Origin: Dermanyssus gallinae
Lineage: Eukaryota; Arthropoda; Arachnida; Mesostigmata; Dermanyssidae
DNA length: 64,000 bases
Assembly: GCA_003439945.1 (NCBI GenBank)
Contig: QVRM01001496.1
Location: forward strand, 309,001 to 373,000
Direction of reading: 5' to 3'
A model generated the notes under the pieces. That model saw only the letters and a list, made by a program, of their open reading frames with translations. It was not told where the DNA came from and ran no database searches. The translations under genes were made by a program, and so were the position numbers. This document shows positions 31,685 to 42,779 of this stretch, piece by piece (position 1 is the stretch's first letter; each line of letters begins with the position of its first letter).

Positions 31685-31930
31685 AGTAATGACGGTTCTG
31701 TTAGGTGGGAATTTTAATTGCCATCTGGAGCAAAACCCTTGAGTGAACCGTCGTGTTAGAGTCACTACCTGCCTACGGTTTGTGGGTGTCATCTAATAAT
31801 AATGCGTATGTCAATCCGCAGCAGGTTGTTTCTAGGGCAAGAACAGGCTACTCAACAATCGATATTTTCCCAACTTCAGCCCCGCCAGGCTGTGTGACAC
31901 CTAACGAGCCGGTTTCCGTGTTTTACTGAC
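31685..31930 (+). pseudogene. APE endonuclease fragment of a CR1-like LINE
   Basis: LLGGNFNCHLEQNP corresponds to the GDFN block of APE domains. About 100 bases on, in another frame, AYVNPQQVVSRARTGYSTID matches the later S.ID region. Stops and shifts separate them. Same strand as the PHD fragment at 30955. Confidence 0.6.
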
Positions 31931-33260
31931 GCTAAGTAAGAAACATATATTATCTCATGTCTCAGGCTGTCTTTCGTATCAATTAGTACTTTTAAAGACG
32001 CTTTGGCATGGAAAAGCGCCAACATGGTATTTTGCTGCTTGCTTAGATTAACCCTGATAGACTGCAACACGGCTTATTTGGTAAGGCCAACGCTGAGATC
32101 CCCAGTATCCGTCTAAACTCAGCTCCAAAATCACCATGAAATATGCGACGCTCTCCGTGTTGGTACGATAGAGATTGTTTAGTCAACGTTTTTATTCATT
32201 AATTTTAATTACAATTTAGTGTAGGTAAACGTGCTAATTTTCAGCCTAGAACAATATAGAGAAAATATAGAATGTATAAATATTGCTTTGCAACGAGGCA
32301 GGCTCTATTAGAAGCCCTCCAGCAATAGTCTTATGACTCAACTGTAAAGAACATTTACACACGAAAACAGCAAGAATCCAAAAAAACAACAATTTGGCAA
32401 CCATCAGAAACGCCTCTTTATACTAAAAGCGGAAGGAGAACCATACCTTATCACACAAAAGCCTTACAACTTTATAAGCTATCGAAAAACTTCTGGGGTA
32501 CTGTCAAGCGAGCGGTCTCTCACCTGGGGTACCTACGCAGATACGGTACCTCGAGCCTCCTACCCTCCTTCACCTCGCGAGCTCGAAGCACCCCAGAGAT
32601 TCTTCGCTGAGGCTCTTCGTGAACCGTTTAGTCTACGAAATAAATATTGCTCTCGGTTGTCCACGAAACAACAAGGCATTCGGATCCGGTCTTGTGAGGT
32701 ATACCGCTTAAATTTGAAATCTGATTTTTTATTCCAAATGTTTCTTGTTTCATATTTTAAAATGTTGAAAAAGGCTGGGGACGTGAAAACATTTTGCATT
32801 CATGGAAGTTAGATAGGGCAAAAATGGCTTTCCTAAAGTAAAGAGAATTGGAATTGAAAACAGCTGTATTTACCGACTAAGTGTTAGAAGGAGGCTGGAA
32901 GGCCCGCGAAGCCGCCTTGCTGTGCAATCCGACATTTTTTTGATTATTTTAAATTTTGCAGTACATTTTAATAAAACATCATTCGGCTTCTACGATTGGT
33001 TACCGTTACATCGAAAAATATGTCAATAAGATTAGCGCTTACTCGCGTGCGTCTTTGTCCTTAAATAAGTTTGACATCGACAAAAGTTTACGTCAATGTC
33101 ACATCTTCTGCACAGCCTTTTTAGGAATATTCTCTAAACGCCTTCAACCACACTTATGTGTTTGCACAAGTATAAGTAAAATGAGAAAGGGGCAGACATG
33201 ATGGCTATACACAAGCGAATATATATTTGGGTATTTACCTTGATGATAGGTGTATATCAC
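31931..33260. other. No gene seen
   Basis: No domain or repeat recognised. AT-rich with short unremarkable ORFs. Confidence 0.4.
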
Positions 33261-33261
33261 A

Positions 33262-33264
<3 letters not shown>

Positions 33265-33302
<38 letters not shown>
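33265..33302. repeat. (TA)n microsatellite
   Basis: About 19 TA units. Confidence 0.95.
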
Positions 33303-33306
<4 letters not shown>

Positions 33307-33410
33307 CACTAGCATTTTTTAGTGGAGCCATTACGCCTAATGTTTGAACGGTTATACAACGACGCCAGATCTCTTTAAACAAATTATTGTGACACCGAAA
33401 CACAAGAAGG

Positions 33411-33413
<3 letters not shown>

Positions 33414-33452
<39 letters not shown>
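33414..33452. repeat. (TA)n microsatellite left of the foldback element
   Basis: About 19 TA units, adjoining the direct duplication that flanks the foldback element. Confidence 0.95.
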
Positions 33453-33453
<1 letters not shown>

Positions 33454-33480
33454 CAACGGAATAGCATGTTCACAAGTATA
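33451..33480 (+). repeat. 30-bp direct repeat flanking the foldback element, left
   Basis: TAACAACGGAATAGCATGTT and ten further bases are identical to 34514-34543. Similarity runs on for about 13 more bases on the right. Confidence 0.85.
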
Positions 33481-33503
33481 TATGTCGATTTGATATATAT
33501 ATA

Positions 33504-34505
33504 CAGGGTGTTGCAGAATTTTTTTATAATAGAATATACAAATTGTAGAGCTTGTTAAAGCAAATATTTTTTCCAATGGAACATGGTCTCTGAGAAGTCT
33601 TGTTTCGGAGTGAGAGCAAAAACAACCAGCCCCCCTAGACAGAAACTAAACACACTGTCGTGTTCCTGAGAAAATTCTGCTTCTTCCGAAGGGCCGGTCA
33701 GAAGATGCGACACGGTCGTTTAAAATAGAATTCATCAAAAATGAAGTTCTTTATTCGCTTTTACGCCAAATACTTCAGAATCATAACCCTACGACCACCC
33801 ACGTGTTCAAAGCTAACATATTCAAATGCGCATTTCATGACGATCATTTTGGTACCAAACGTATGGCAATTCGAGCTGTGGTTGAGTAATTACGATTTTC
33901 CGGAGGGCATGTCCAGATTAAGTGCATGAAAAATGACTGTGGCGACGTTCACTACCGCCGACATGTCGCGCGACAGCCGCAGCGCGTCATTTTTTATGCA
34001 CTTAATCTGGACATGCCCTCCGGAAAATCGTAATTACTCAACCACAGCTCGCATTGCTATAAGTTTGGTACCAAAATAATCGCCATGAAATGCGCATTTG
34101 CTGAATATGTTAGCTTTGAACACGTGGGTGATCGTAGGGTTATGATTCTGAAGTATTTGGCGTAAAAGCTAATAAAGAACTTCATTTTTGACGAATTCTC
34201 TTTAAAACGACCGTGTCGCATTTTCTGACCGGCCTTATATGCCACTCGGAAGAAGCAGAATTACAGTGTCATATATCAGGAACACGACAGTGTTTTTAGT
34301 TTCTGTGTAGGGGGACTGGTTGTCTCGCAACAGCACATTTTATGCTCCTATGTCGGGCAAAAACACTAGTGTCACAAATTGTAGTAATTTCGCTCTCACT
34401 CCGAAACAAGACTTCTCAGAGACCATGTTCCATTGGAAAAAATATTTGCTTTAACGAGCTGTACAATTCCCTATTTCTATTATAAAAAATGTCTGCAACA
34501 CCCTG
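33504..34505. mobile_element. Foldback transposon, 1002 bp, arms about 0.45-0.5 kb
   Basis: Ends CAGGGTGTTGCAGA and its complement, preceded and followed by TATA, so TA target sites of the Tc1/mariner kind are likely. The arms (33504 to about 33938 and about 33985 to 34505) are close inverted copies; the left lacks about 70 bases present in the right. Between them is a GC-rich core. No protein is encoded, so it must borrow a transposase. Partial copies lie at 23281, 26940, 27481, 39320 and 56160. Confidence 0.9.
33947..33984. repeat. GC-rich conserved core of the foldback element
   Basis: Thirty-eight bases beginning GTTCACTACCGCCGACATG contain the palindrome TGTCGCGCGACA (33964-33975). The same core with one base change is at 56194-56231. 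Confidence 0.85.
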
Positions 34506-34513
34506 TATATACA

Positions 34514-34543
34514 TAACAACGGAATAGCATGTTCACAAGTATA
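34514..34543 (+). repeat. 30-bp direct repeat flanking the foldback element, right
   Basis: Exact copy of 33451-33480, nine bases beyond the right end of the foldback element. Confidence 0.85.
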
Positions 34544-34549
34544 GATGAC

Positions 34550-35480
34550 ATTTGACTATGCCTCTAAATGTGCAAAAAACATAAGATCCGTTGGCGTATA
34601 TATATTGAGATGTTGTTCAACATGTGCGATAGGCAATGTTGTTCCGCTGAGCTGATAACCCAAATCCAAAAAGCCATATTTCAAAATGAGATATTTAGGA
34701 ACGGAAAGCTCCATTACATTTCCTCTGCACCCACTGCAGGTGCTGTCGATAGCGGAGGGAACGCAGCCCTGAGGAAGTCCAAGGAAGAATATATGTTTAG
34801 GTCATCAGCGTAAAAAACGTGTTCAACACTCGACGGAATGTAAGACTTTATGTCTAAACAAATTTTTACAACAGAGGACAGACGCAGCTCTCCTGTGGGA
34901 CGCCGGATATTGAGCCATGAGTAGTGGCTTACTAAGATCTACGCCGCACTTGACTCGGAACGACCGATTGTGCAGAAAAGCGGCAAGCCATTTGCGATTC
35001 TGTAGCTGCACCTGAAGCGTTTTCATCTTGTGCACAACAAGTCTCAAAGGCACTCCTCTAGTCAAAGTGTGTACACTGACAGATTTGTTGGCGTTTACGT
35101 ACAAGGTCTAGTCGTTTATCATTTCGAACAGTTGCGTGCACGTAAAGAGTCAATGCACAAATTCGTGCTAAAAGGTGTCAAGAAGATTATTTGCGGCCAT
35201 GTAATGGGTTATGTGTCTGACTAAAATCCGCTCAAAAATGGTGCAAGCAATAGTTCTTAACGCGCTCTTTGGGTCCCTTCTTGCGTTTCGATGTCACAAT
35301 GATCTGTCTCTGGCGTCGTTGTATTACCGTTTAAACATTAGGCTTAATGGATCCACTAAAAATGTGTTTTTAATTTTTTTTATATAGGTTAGATGCTATC
35401 GGGTGTGTAGCTGCATTTGTCTTCCATGGATAAGAGCTGCGTATGGATGATGATTTAATTAAAATCGATGGGCAAGTCGC
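34550..35480. other. No gene seen
   Basis: No recognised structure on either strand. Confidence 0.4.
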
Positions 35481-35481
35481 G

Positions 35482-35761
35482 TCAGGTCGTGGAATCGCAA
35501 GATGTCAACACGGGTGAGGCGGAGGTTACTGGAACAGGGTTGAACAAACGTGAGAAGTAAGATGCTTGGAGTTCAACCCTTTCTTCGTCTGTCGATGCCG
35601 AGTGTGAGGTTGATTCTAGGGTTGGTGGGGCTTCGTTGTTTATAAGGCGCAAACTGGCGTAGCGGAACAGGGACCGGCTGTCTTTGGTGCTTATGCTCAC
35701 CTTGGTGAGGACGCGGAGACGTGCTCGCGGGCTTATTTATCGATAAACTCGCAGGTAGCAT
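35482..35761 (-). pseudogene. APE-class LINE ORF2 fragment (linker before RT)
   Basis: The minus strand reads STKDSRSLFRYAS, then TDEERVELQASYFSRLFNPV in one frame. This is the usual pattern just before the RT domain of CR1/Jockey-type ORF2 (..E.A..L..YF..VF). It is short, with no RT block following. Confidence 0.5.
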
Positions 35762-35764
35762 TCA

Positions 35765-36498
35765 TATGCCGCAAACAGCCGCCCTGAAAACGTTCCGGAC
35801 CAAGTGTTCTCCAGATATGTTTCTATTCTTTACATTTTATGTATAACTACCAGCATGACTAACCAGGTCTAGAAGGAATCTCCATGTCGGCATCTCACCG
35901 CTCGCTACAGTGTTCACGGATTTGATCGTCTATTGGGCCGGTCTGCTGGGTTTCATGAACCCAGAGAATACCAGAAGCAAATACGATCGATGTCCCCTGT
36001 AACACCTCACCGATTGTACGGAATCCGTGTCGCTCTTTCAGGTCCAGCAAAAATGCTCATAAACCGTCTTTACCATGTATGCAACTTTATGTTCGTATTT
36101 ACATATATAAACAGGGTGCAACTAAATGAACAAATAAATATTACCTTCTACATGACTTCAACTACAAGTATGCGTAGTCCGTAGCAGAGTTACTATCAAT
36201 TCTACTAACTATTGCCATATCTATTTTTGTCTTAACAGAAGCCAGAAAGATTGCACGCTGCACCTCCTGTCACGACCACTGCGTAGGGTCGAAGGCTTGC
36301 TTCGGGTCACGCCAATGCTCCATCGTGTGAATAGCAAAGAATGGTGCTCTGTCTATTATCACACCAATGCCGTGTCTAACCGTCACGACGTCTTACTCGC
36401 GCGATTCCAGCAAGACTTACAAATACGATCATGTGGGAACAACACGATTGGAGGAACACACGACCTTACCCACCGTTTGCGGCTTGTATCATACATTG

Positions 36499-36500
<2 letters not shown>
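35765..36500. other. No gene seen
   Basis: No recognised structure. Confidence 0.4.

Positions 36501-36501
<1 letters not shown>

Positions 36502-36541
<40 letters not shown>
36502..36541. repeat. (TA)n microsatellite
   Basis: About 20 TA units. Confidence 0.95.
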
Positions 36542-36544
<3 letters not shown>

Positions 36545-37166
36545 TGACTATGTGACAATCACTGGCATGTCGATATGTCGCGGCCTTGGATTTTCAACAG
36601 TTCTTAGCATCCGGCATCCAGATAGGGCCGCTAACTTTGTGCCTATCTTTGAACAGCCAGAAAATGGCGCCATCATTCGGAGACGGTCGCATCAAGATGA
36701 GACGTTGACCGCGTGGCGAAAGGCGCCGATGTATCGACTCAATTTCAGTGGCGACTTCAGAGCGCCATGATCGGCGTATGCCTATCTTTATGTCTGTCTA
36801 TATGAAATCAAATAAAGACGCCAACAACACAAACTCAATGTTGTTGTTTCTGCATCATCAATCTGCGTTCGCTGCCCGCTGCAGAGCGAACAAACGAACG
36901 CCCGCCGATAAGCAGGCAAACAAGACCTGGTACAAGAAAGTCTATGATGTCGTCTTCCCGCCAGCCAAATCGTATGTATCGAACGAGGTCAACCGGCAGT
37001 GTTTCCGCCGTTGCGTGCGATCGCTATCTGGAATGCGTTTGCAACATCGGTACCAATAACTCTATTTTCCCGCCCTCCTCCCGCGCCAGCCAATCGCATA
37101 GGTAGGCCACCTACAAATCGGAATTTCTGTTTTCTTTCGAAGTACATGTACGCTATCAAATACATG

Positions 37167-37167
<1 letters not shown>
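36542..37167. other. No gene seen
   Basis: A 103-codon ORF at 36748 shows no known domain and is judged random. Confidence 0.4.

Positions 37168-37198
<31 letters not shown>
37168..37198. repeat. (TA)n microsatellite
   Basis: About 15 TA units. Confidence 0.95.
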
Positions 37199-37208
<10 letters not shown>

Positions 37209-37510
37209 TGCGAAGTTGTACATGCTACATGTACATTATGCAGTTGCGTGACGGCCATCCAGGCTAAAGCCGGTGATTTGTTTTGATTCGTTTGTTTTTC
37301 GTTTACTGCATCGGGAAGACAAGGCTCAGTCACCGAGTTTGCCCAAGTGTTGCGTACATACGCCTCTCTACGTGGATCAGCGCACGTATCGGTCGGCTAC
37401 TATGGTTAATGATTTAAATGGCTGATCAACACGAGAGATGAGCGTGTTCGAGAGAATGACACCGATTAAGCGATAACTAGGGCTAGAAGTTAAAGTAATT
37501 CCGCTGAAGG

Positions 37511-37558
37511 ATGTTAATGTACACGGCCGACCACAGTTTCGGTCGTGTACATTAACAT
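37511..37558. other. 48-base perfect-arm hairpin
   Basis: ATGTTAATGTACACG and its exact complement are separated by 18 bases that can themselves pair partly (CCGA with TCGG). Confidence 0.7.
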
Positions 37559-37559
37559 T

Positions 37560-39315
37560 CTTACATGCCTATTTCGAGATATACATAAATTTCGAGAAGC
37601 TTTCACAGTTAGACACTTATGCCTGCGGGCGACGCTAGCGTGTACATATAGCTTCAAAATGACGCATAAACCATATCCAGCAAAGAGAACATAGGATGCC
37701 AGGTCTACTGAACACAAGGGCAGACTACTTGAGCAGTAAGTAGACAGTGGCCCATTCGGACGGTCGGCTCGCTTTGCTGCACAACGAAACAGCATGACAT
37801 GGCGCGATGAATTGAGCTTGCTGGGATCTCTGCTGCAGGTGGGGTCGGCAGCTTTGCCGTTCGATGAAGAAATGCATGCATTGAGAACGCGTACTCGGCA
37901 GAGTAAATCGATGGGCAAGGCTACAATTAGCGTCGCTGCTTACCAAGAAAAAGCTCGGAACGAAATCGTAAAGTTTTCTTGCAAAGGCGGGGCGGGGTCT
38001 GCCGGTTGCTAAGGCCCGAAATCCTGATGGAGCACCTACGTATTCTTCTTTAGCTCAACTGCTCGACTCCATCACCTGCCATTGGGCAGCACACCACACA
38101 TGGTCGGTCGATTTAAAACCAAAACGCTTTGAGCTCGGTGCATACGCCGCAAGAACGAGCACTACAATCAGAACTTTAACTGATCGATTGCATGTCTTTT
38201 TTGGTTGGTTCGTATTTGTGCCCTATGTATGCCATCGGTTGCACATAGCCAGGCCTCTTCGATCAGATTTGCACTGTTCCCCAGTGGGATACTGTCGGCA
38301 AATTCCCCGTCGTTTCTTCGATGGGGCCACGATTGGGTCCGAAGACAGAACTAACGCGTAGGTGACGACTTATAACGAACGTTGTTGCAAATCTGGCTTG
38401 AATTAGTTGCCCCACTGCCCCCAGCCCAATGAATTGTGTCTCTTTATCGTATCTGATGGAGAGGTAACCCGTGAATGAGGAAAGACAAAAACCATACGAA
38501 ATTTATTTGACTAACATGATGTCACACGATTTAAGTCGTGTGCCACATCTTATGTTGATGCTGCGAATAGCGCGTAGAAGTCTATGCTCTTTGAGGGCAA
38601 CAAACAGACAGACAGAAGTTTCATAATTTGTGATGACTTATACAGGTTACGACTACAGCAAAGCATTAGCAGAATCGCCGCTGGCAATATGCAAGCAAAT
38701 GTATATTGTATAATAATATAAAATATATAATATAAAATAATATAAAAATACCTAGCTTATGCAAAATCTATTGCGTGTAAGGACACGCGCCAACCGAGAT
38801 GTTGTGTAAGAAAGACAACAGAAGTGTAATAATGCTCGGCCATTACCAGAAACGGCCATCAGCAGCTGTAAACCCTCTATACGTTTGGATACAGTTCGAC
38901 TGTAGAACACTCAAGTGATTGGCCTTAACGCCTTTTGTAAACAACGCTTATTATGCCCACTTATGTGAAGGAGTTACATACGTAATATGTGGTTGTTATC
39001 GAAAGTCGTCATTAGAACCAAGTGACACCCCAAAGCGGTCATCACAGGTCGTTTGGCAATTTTTGCCGAGCTCTGCATCTCCCATCCTCTCAGAGATTGC
39101 GCGACCAAAGGGATATTTGAACGTGGAAGGCAGCTGCTGTTGTCACCGTCAGCCGCTACTACGACGCATAGATACTACTGCTGGATGAAATGCGTCTACC
39201 TATGACACATGGTGGCAGATCTTATGGGTTGCAGGTTACATCGTGTGTACATACCGAGGACTTGTATTTTCTCTATAGCCAGGTATTTTCCTCTCTCTCC
39301 CTCTGTCTAGTCACG
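37560..39315. other. No gene seen
   Basis: Only a small hairpin (CACACGA..TCGTGTG near 38522) and an AT-rich tandem block (38700-38748) stand out. Confidence 0.4.
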
Positions 39316-39319
39316 GCTT

Positions 39320-39640
39320 CATATGTTTGGTACCAAAAAATTCGCTATGAAATGCGCATTGACAAAATGGTTAGTTTTAAGCGCTGTAAATGGTCGTAGG
39401 ATCATTATTTTAAGGTATTTGGCGTGAAGGCTAAAAAAAACTCCATCTGTTGCGAATTCTTTTCCCAGCGACCATGTCAATGACAGATTTTATGCTCCTA
39501 TGTTGGGCAACAACACCGGTGTCACGAATTGTAGTTATGTCACTCTCACTCCAAAACAGAGACTTCTCAGAAATCATGTTCCACTAAAAAAAATTTGCTT
39601 TAACACGCTCTACAATTCTTGGTGTCATTTAGATTATGCA
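39320..39640 (+). repeat. Foldback family, right-arm fragment
   Basis: Follows the right arm of the 33504 element: TTTGGTACCAAAA, GAAATGCGCAT, GTCGTAGGATCAT, GGTATTTGGCGTGAA, TTTTATGCTCCTATGT, TCACTCTCACTCC, AGACTTCTCAGA. The outer end is diverged. Confidence 0.75.
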
Positions 39641-39699
39641 GAATTTCCCACCGAACACATCGGTATGATTGGTTCCTTCGTGCGTTGACTGGCTCTACC

Positions 39700-39890
39700 A
39701 CAAACGTAGATTTTGCACAACTATATAGAAGAAAAAGGCAGAACGGCTTATTTTATAAATTTCATCCTCACACCTAACCAGAGAAAATCTGCCTTCTCAA
39801 TCCATTGAGAAAATTATTTTCTTGTTAAGTTCTTCTAAATCTTAAAATTAGTATATACGGTTATGAAAGACCCTACAAATATAGCAGCCG
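39700..39890 (+). repeat. Foldback-related repeat fragment, second copy
   Basis: Pairs with 17590-17775: GCACAACTATATAGAAGAAA, TTTCATCCTCAC, ATTGAGAAAATTATTTTCTTG and ACGGTTATGAAAGACCCTA. Confidence 0.5.
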
Positions 39891-40406
39891 CCATTTTTCC
39901 TCCTCATATTGTGATCTGACAATTCAATTTGCTTTTTTGTGGAGGAAATGTATTTACGTTCACTTTTTCATTTCAAGGCAGTGTGGAACGCTAGCAAGAA
40001 CAGCCTACACGATTAAACCTAACATCTGTTAGCTCTTGGGGGTAGGGTATAGGGAGGCTGTCAGTGACTTCAAAGCGTTCGCTTCCTCTTCTCTAAGGCT
40101 AAGCTGCGTGTTCCAGCGCGAGGCATGGGTTAGAGCAACGGCTTTTTGGCCAACAATCGAACGCTGCGCATGTCCCGAGGGTGTGAGTGGTGCCATTGTT
40201 GTCCTATGCCACCCCTGTTTCATAACAGACCCCTTGGGGAGGCTTTTTCATAGCTTAGCCTTCTTCGATTTGAAATTCTGTGATTCTCTCTATCTACAAT
40301 TGCCCGAAGGAATCGGTGCATAGAAACCGTGTATGTGCCTGGACGGATGTTATGCGAGCAAACTGTATTTAGTTGCTTTTCAAGCTTCGGCGGCGTCTGT
40401 TTTCCT

Positions 40407-40408
<2 letters not shown>
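39891..40408. other. No gene seen
   Basis: ORFs on both strands at 40029-40323 lack a recognised domain. Confidence 0.4.

Positions 40409-40448
<40 letters not shown>
40409..40448. repeat. (TA)n microsatellite
   Basis: About 20 TA units. Confidence 0.95.
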
Positions 40449-40451
<3 letters not shown>

Positions 40452-41178
40452 ATATTATAGAGAAAGGGAAAGCTCGCAAAACACATTCTTTCAGACAGCC
40501 AGCTGTTGACGATATGACAATGCTTCCTTACGGCGTGCTCGCCAAATCGACTCGTTTGGTGACAACGCATTTACCGGAAGAACGATGATGACAACGACGA
40601 CGACTTTAGGTTTGCCTGCCTGCAAGGAGCTCATGGCGCCCTGTGGATAGGTAGGTGACCTCAACTGAGTCATTGCAGCCCAGCAGCAGTTCGAATCGTA
40701 GCGCACTTCGCGTTCTGTGGGCTGCGTCGCGCCTCGCCTGCCCCTCACTAGCTGCCTTCGTTGCAGTGGGCTCAAATAGTGAGTGCCCCTCAAGCACCCT
40801 CATCCACCCCGCCAGACTCACCAATCATGCCGATGTCACGCGTCACGCGGTTGCCACCCCATACATCTTACACGTATGGGGGACATAAGTCGATCGATGA
40901 TATGTACAGAGAAAGCGTCTGATTCAATTCAATTCAATTGCTGTTTCTGCTGTTGCTGCTGCTGCTGCCTTTACAACGGCAGCGAGAAAAGTGACAACAA
41001 ATATTGTCCGTAGCCGCAACGGCAGTAGCCATGAATGCATGAAGCAATTTCTCTTAAACATATTGGCAAACATAGGGACGTCGCATTGCCAGAACATATT
41101 AGATAATATCGACGGGATAGAGGGGATGGCCGGCAAATTTAGTATATGTGCATGTACACATATAGCGGATACAAGTTT
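40449..41178. other. No gene seen; short GCT run
   Basis: A GCT-rich run lies near 40945-40970. No coding domain recognised. Confidence 0.4.
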
Positions 41179-41179
41179 A

Positions 41180-41193
41180 AATATATATATATT

Positions 41194-41237
<44 letters not shown>
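41180..41237. repeat. (TA)n(GA)n compound microsatellite
   Basis: TA units with one TTTA break, then about eleven GA units. The same TA-then-GA order is seen at 62329-62381. Confidence 0.95.
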
Positions 41238-41239
41238 TT

Positions 41240-42050
41240 TATTTTTCTTGATTTATTAAAGTGCATCCTGTTTGGGTATGCATGTATGAATATAACGTAT
41301 ATGACACATATGGTAAAAACGGTTAGAAACGGTTTATAAGAGTTCTCGCTGGAGCTGACTCATCGGTTCGTTTTTGCTAAATTAATCAACAATAATAAAC
41401 GAGCATCAAGAACAAAATAAGACTGCTTCTTTAAACTTCCGGCAATTGTTTTGTAATTTTTTTATGTGTAAAACCGTAACTAGGCAATTCTTTTAGGTAC
41501 AGCCACAAGACGCCGAGGCTAAAAACAAAAAGCTAGCTACATTCAGATATGTTTGTTATAATATAGCTGGCATCCGCTTATAAGCGCCTCTTCTCGTATT
41601 GAGGCGATTGGCCACTGATTGACCAGGTTTTCAAAGTTAAAAGTTTATGTCCACAAACTTCAAAACGTTTTTCGGAGATAATGGTGGCCGTGACACAAGC
41701 AACAAAGTTTGCCTATCTATTAAAAGCGTCTTGAAGAAAATTTGCCTGAATCTTGTGTACCATTCAACGAATTAAGCCAACATAGCGACAACATAGGACA
41801 GGTGCGTCATTTCGGAAGAAGGACTTTCCGAAGCACCGCTGTTTTCTGTGAGCCTTTTGCCGCCCTGCAATAGCGATGTCGAGCGATTTGTTCGCAACAC
41901 GGTTTTTGTAAGGTGAATCGTTTGAGACGACCGGAGGCTTAAAATCGATTTTTATATACTGCGACTGGATAAACTAAGTTGTTGGCATGCACCTCCTGGT
42001 GAAATTGGCTCAGCCAGTCTTTTATCCTTAGTTGATCCAGACGAGATGCA
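41240..42050. other. No gene seen
   Basis: No recognised structure. Confidence 0.4.
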
Positions 42051-42054
42051 GGAT

Positions 42055-42269
42055 AATGTTGATAATCTGAAAAATACTTTCTGGGCTGACTCTCAGCCAA
42101 GATTCAACATCCATGGGACTGCTTTTCGCTATGCTTCATAGACGGACCCCCATAAATACAAATGTGCAACCGTGGGGCTCGAACCCGCGCACCTATGTGT
42201 GTGTCTCTTCCGATCGCGAGGCGCAGGCGGAATGCAACACGCCACCGGGCTAGACAATGTTGATGATCT
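42055..42269 (-). mobile_element. tRNA-derived SINE, copy 2, with TSDs
   Basis: The body, 42069-42255, is flanked by AATGTTGAT.ATCT at 42055-42068 and 42256-42269 (one mismatch). The B-box GGGTTCGAGCCCC on the minus strand is intact; the A-box region CGGTGGCGTG is slightly altered. The 3' half is the shared body ending in TGAGAGTCAGCCC. Confidence 0.88.
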
Positions 42270-42770
42270 AGAACGGCTGAAAGTGTATCTTATATTGCTG
42301 GCTGCGCTGTCCGCGTTTTTTCTTGTTTATTTCGAACGCCGATGACGTTGATGGAAGTATTGTAGGCCGCGTAAGCAGCATTTTGTATTCGGTAGCTTTG
42401 CTGGTGGGTGTCTGGGTCTACTGCAGCAAGCAACAAATATTCAGGCAGCCCTTGGTCGTCAATCTTCTGGTCCATCGCTCTCTCGCGTGCGTGTCTGATA
42501 CGATTATTGCAACGAGACATTGTCAATGTAGCCTGAATAGAATATTTATTCTAATGTTGATGTTAATGTGCTCATTTGTATGCTGGCCGGCACAAAATAG
42601 TCAGCGCGTCCACAAACGTTGTGCTATTACAGTAATGCCGGCAGAAATGTCCAGTCCGCATCTAAAAGGACACTGCAGTTAGGGGCCACTATTAGCGCGG
42701 TCACCGTATCGCAAACGTGAAAAACGCTAACGCGCTTATCCTTAATAACGTACGGCTGAGAAAGTTTTTG
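42270..42770. other. No gene seen
   Basis: No recognised structure. Confidence 0.4.
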
Positions 42771-42779
42771 TCCGGACTA

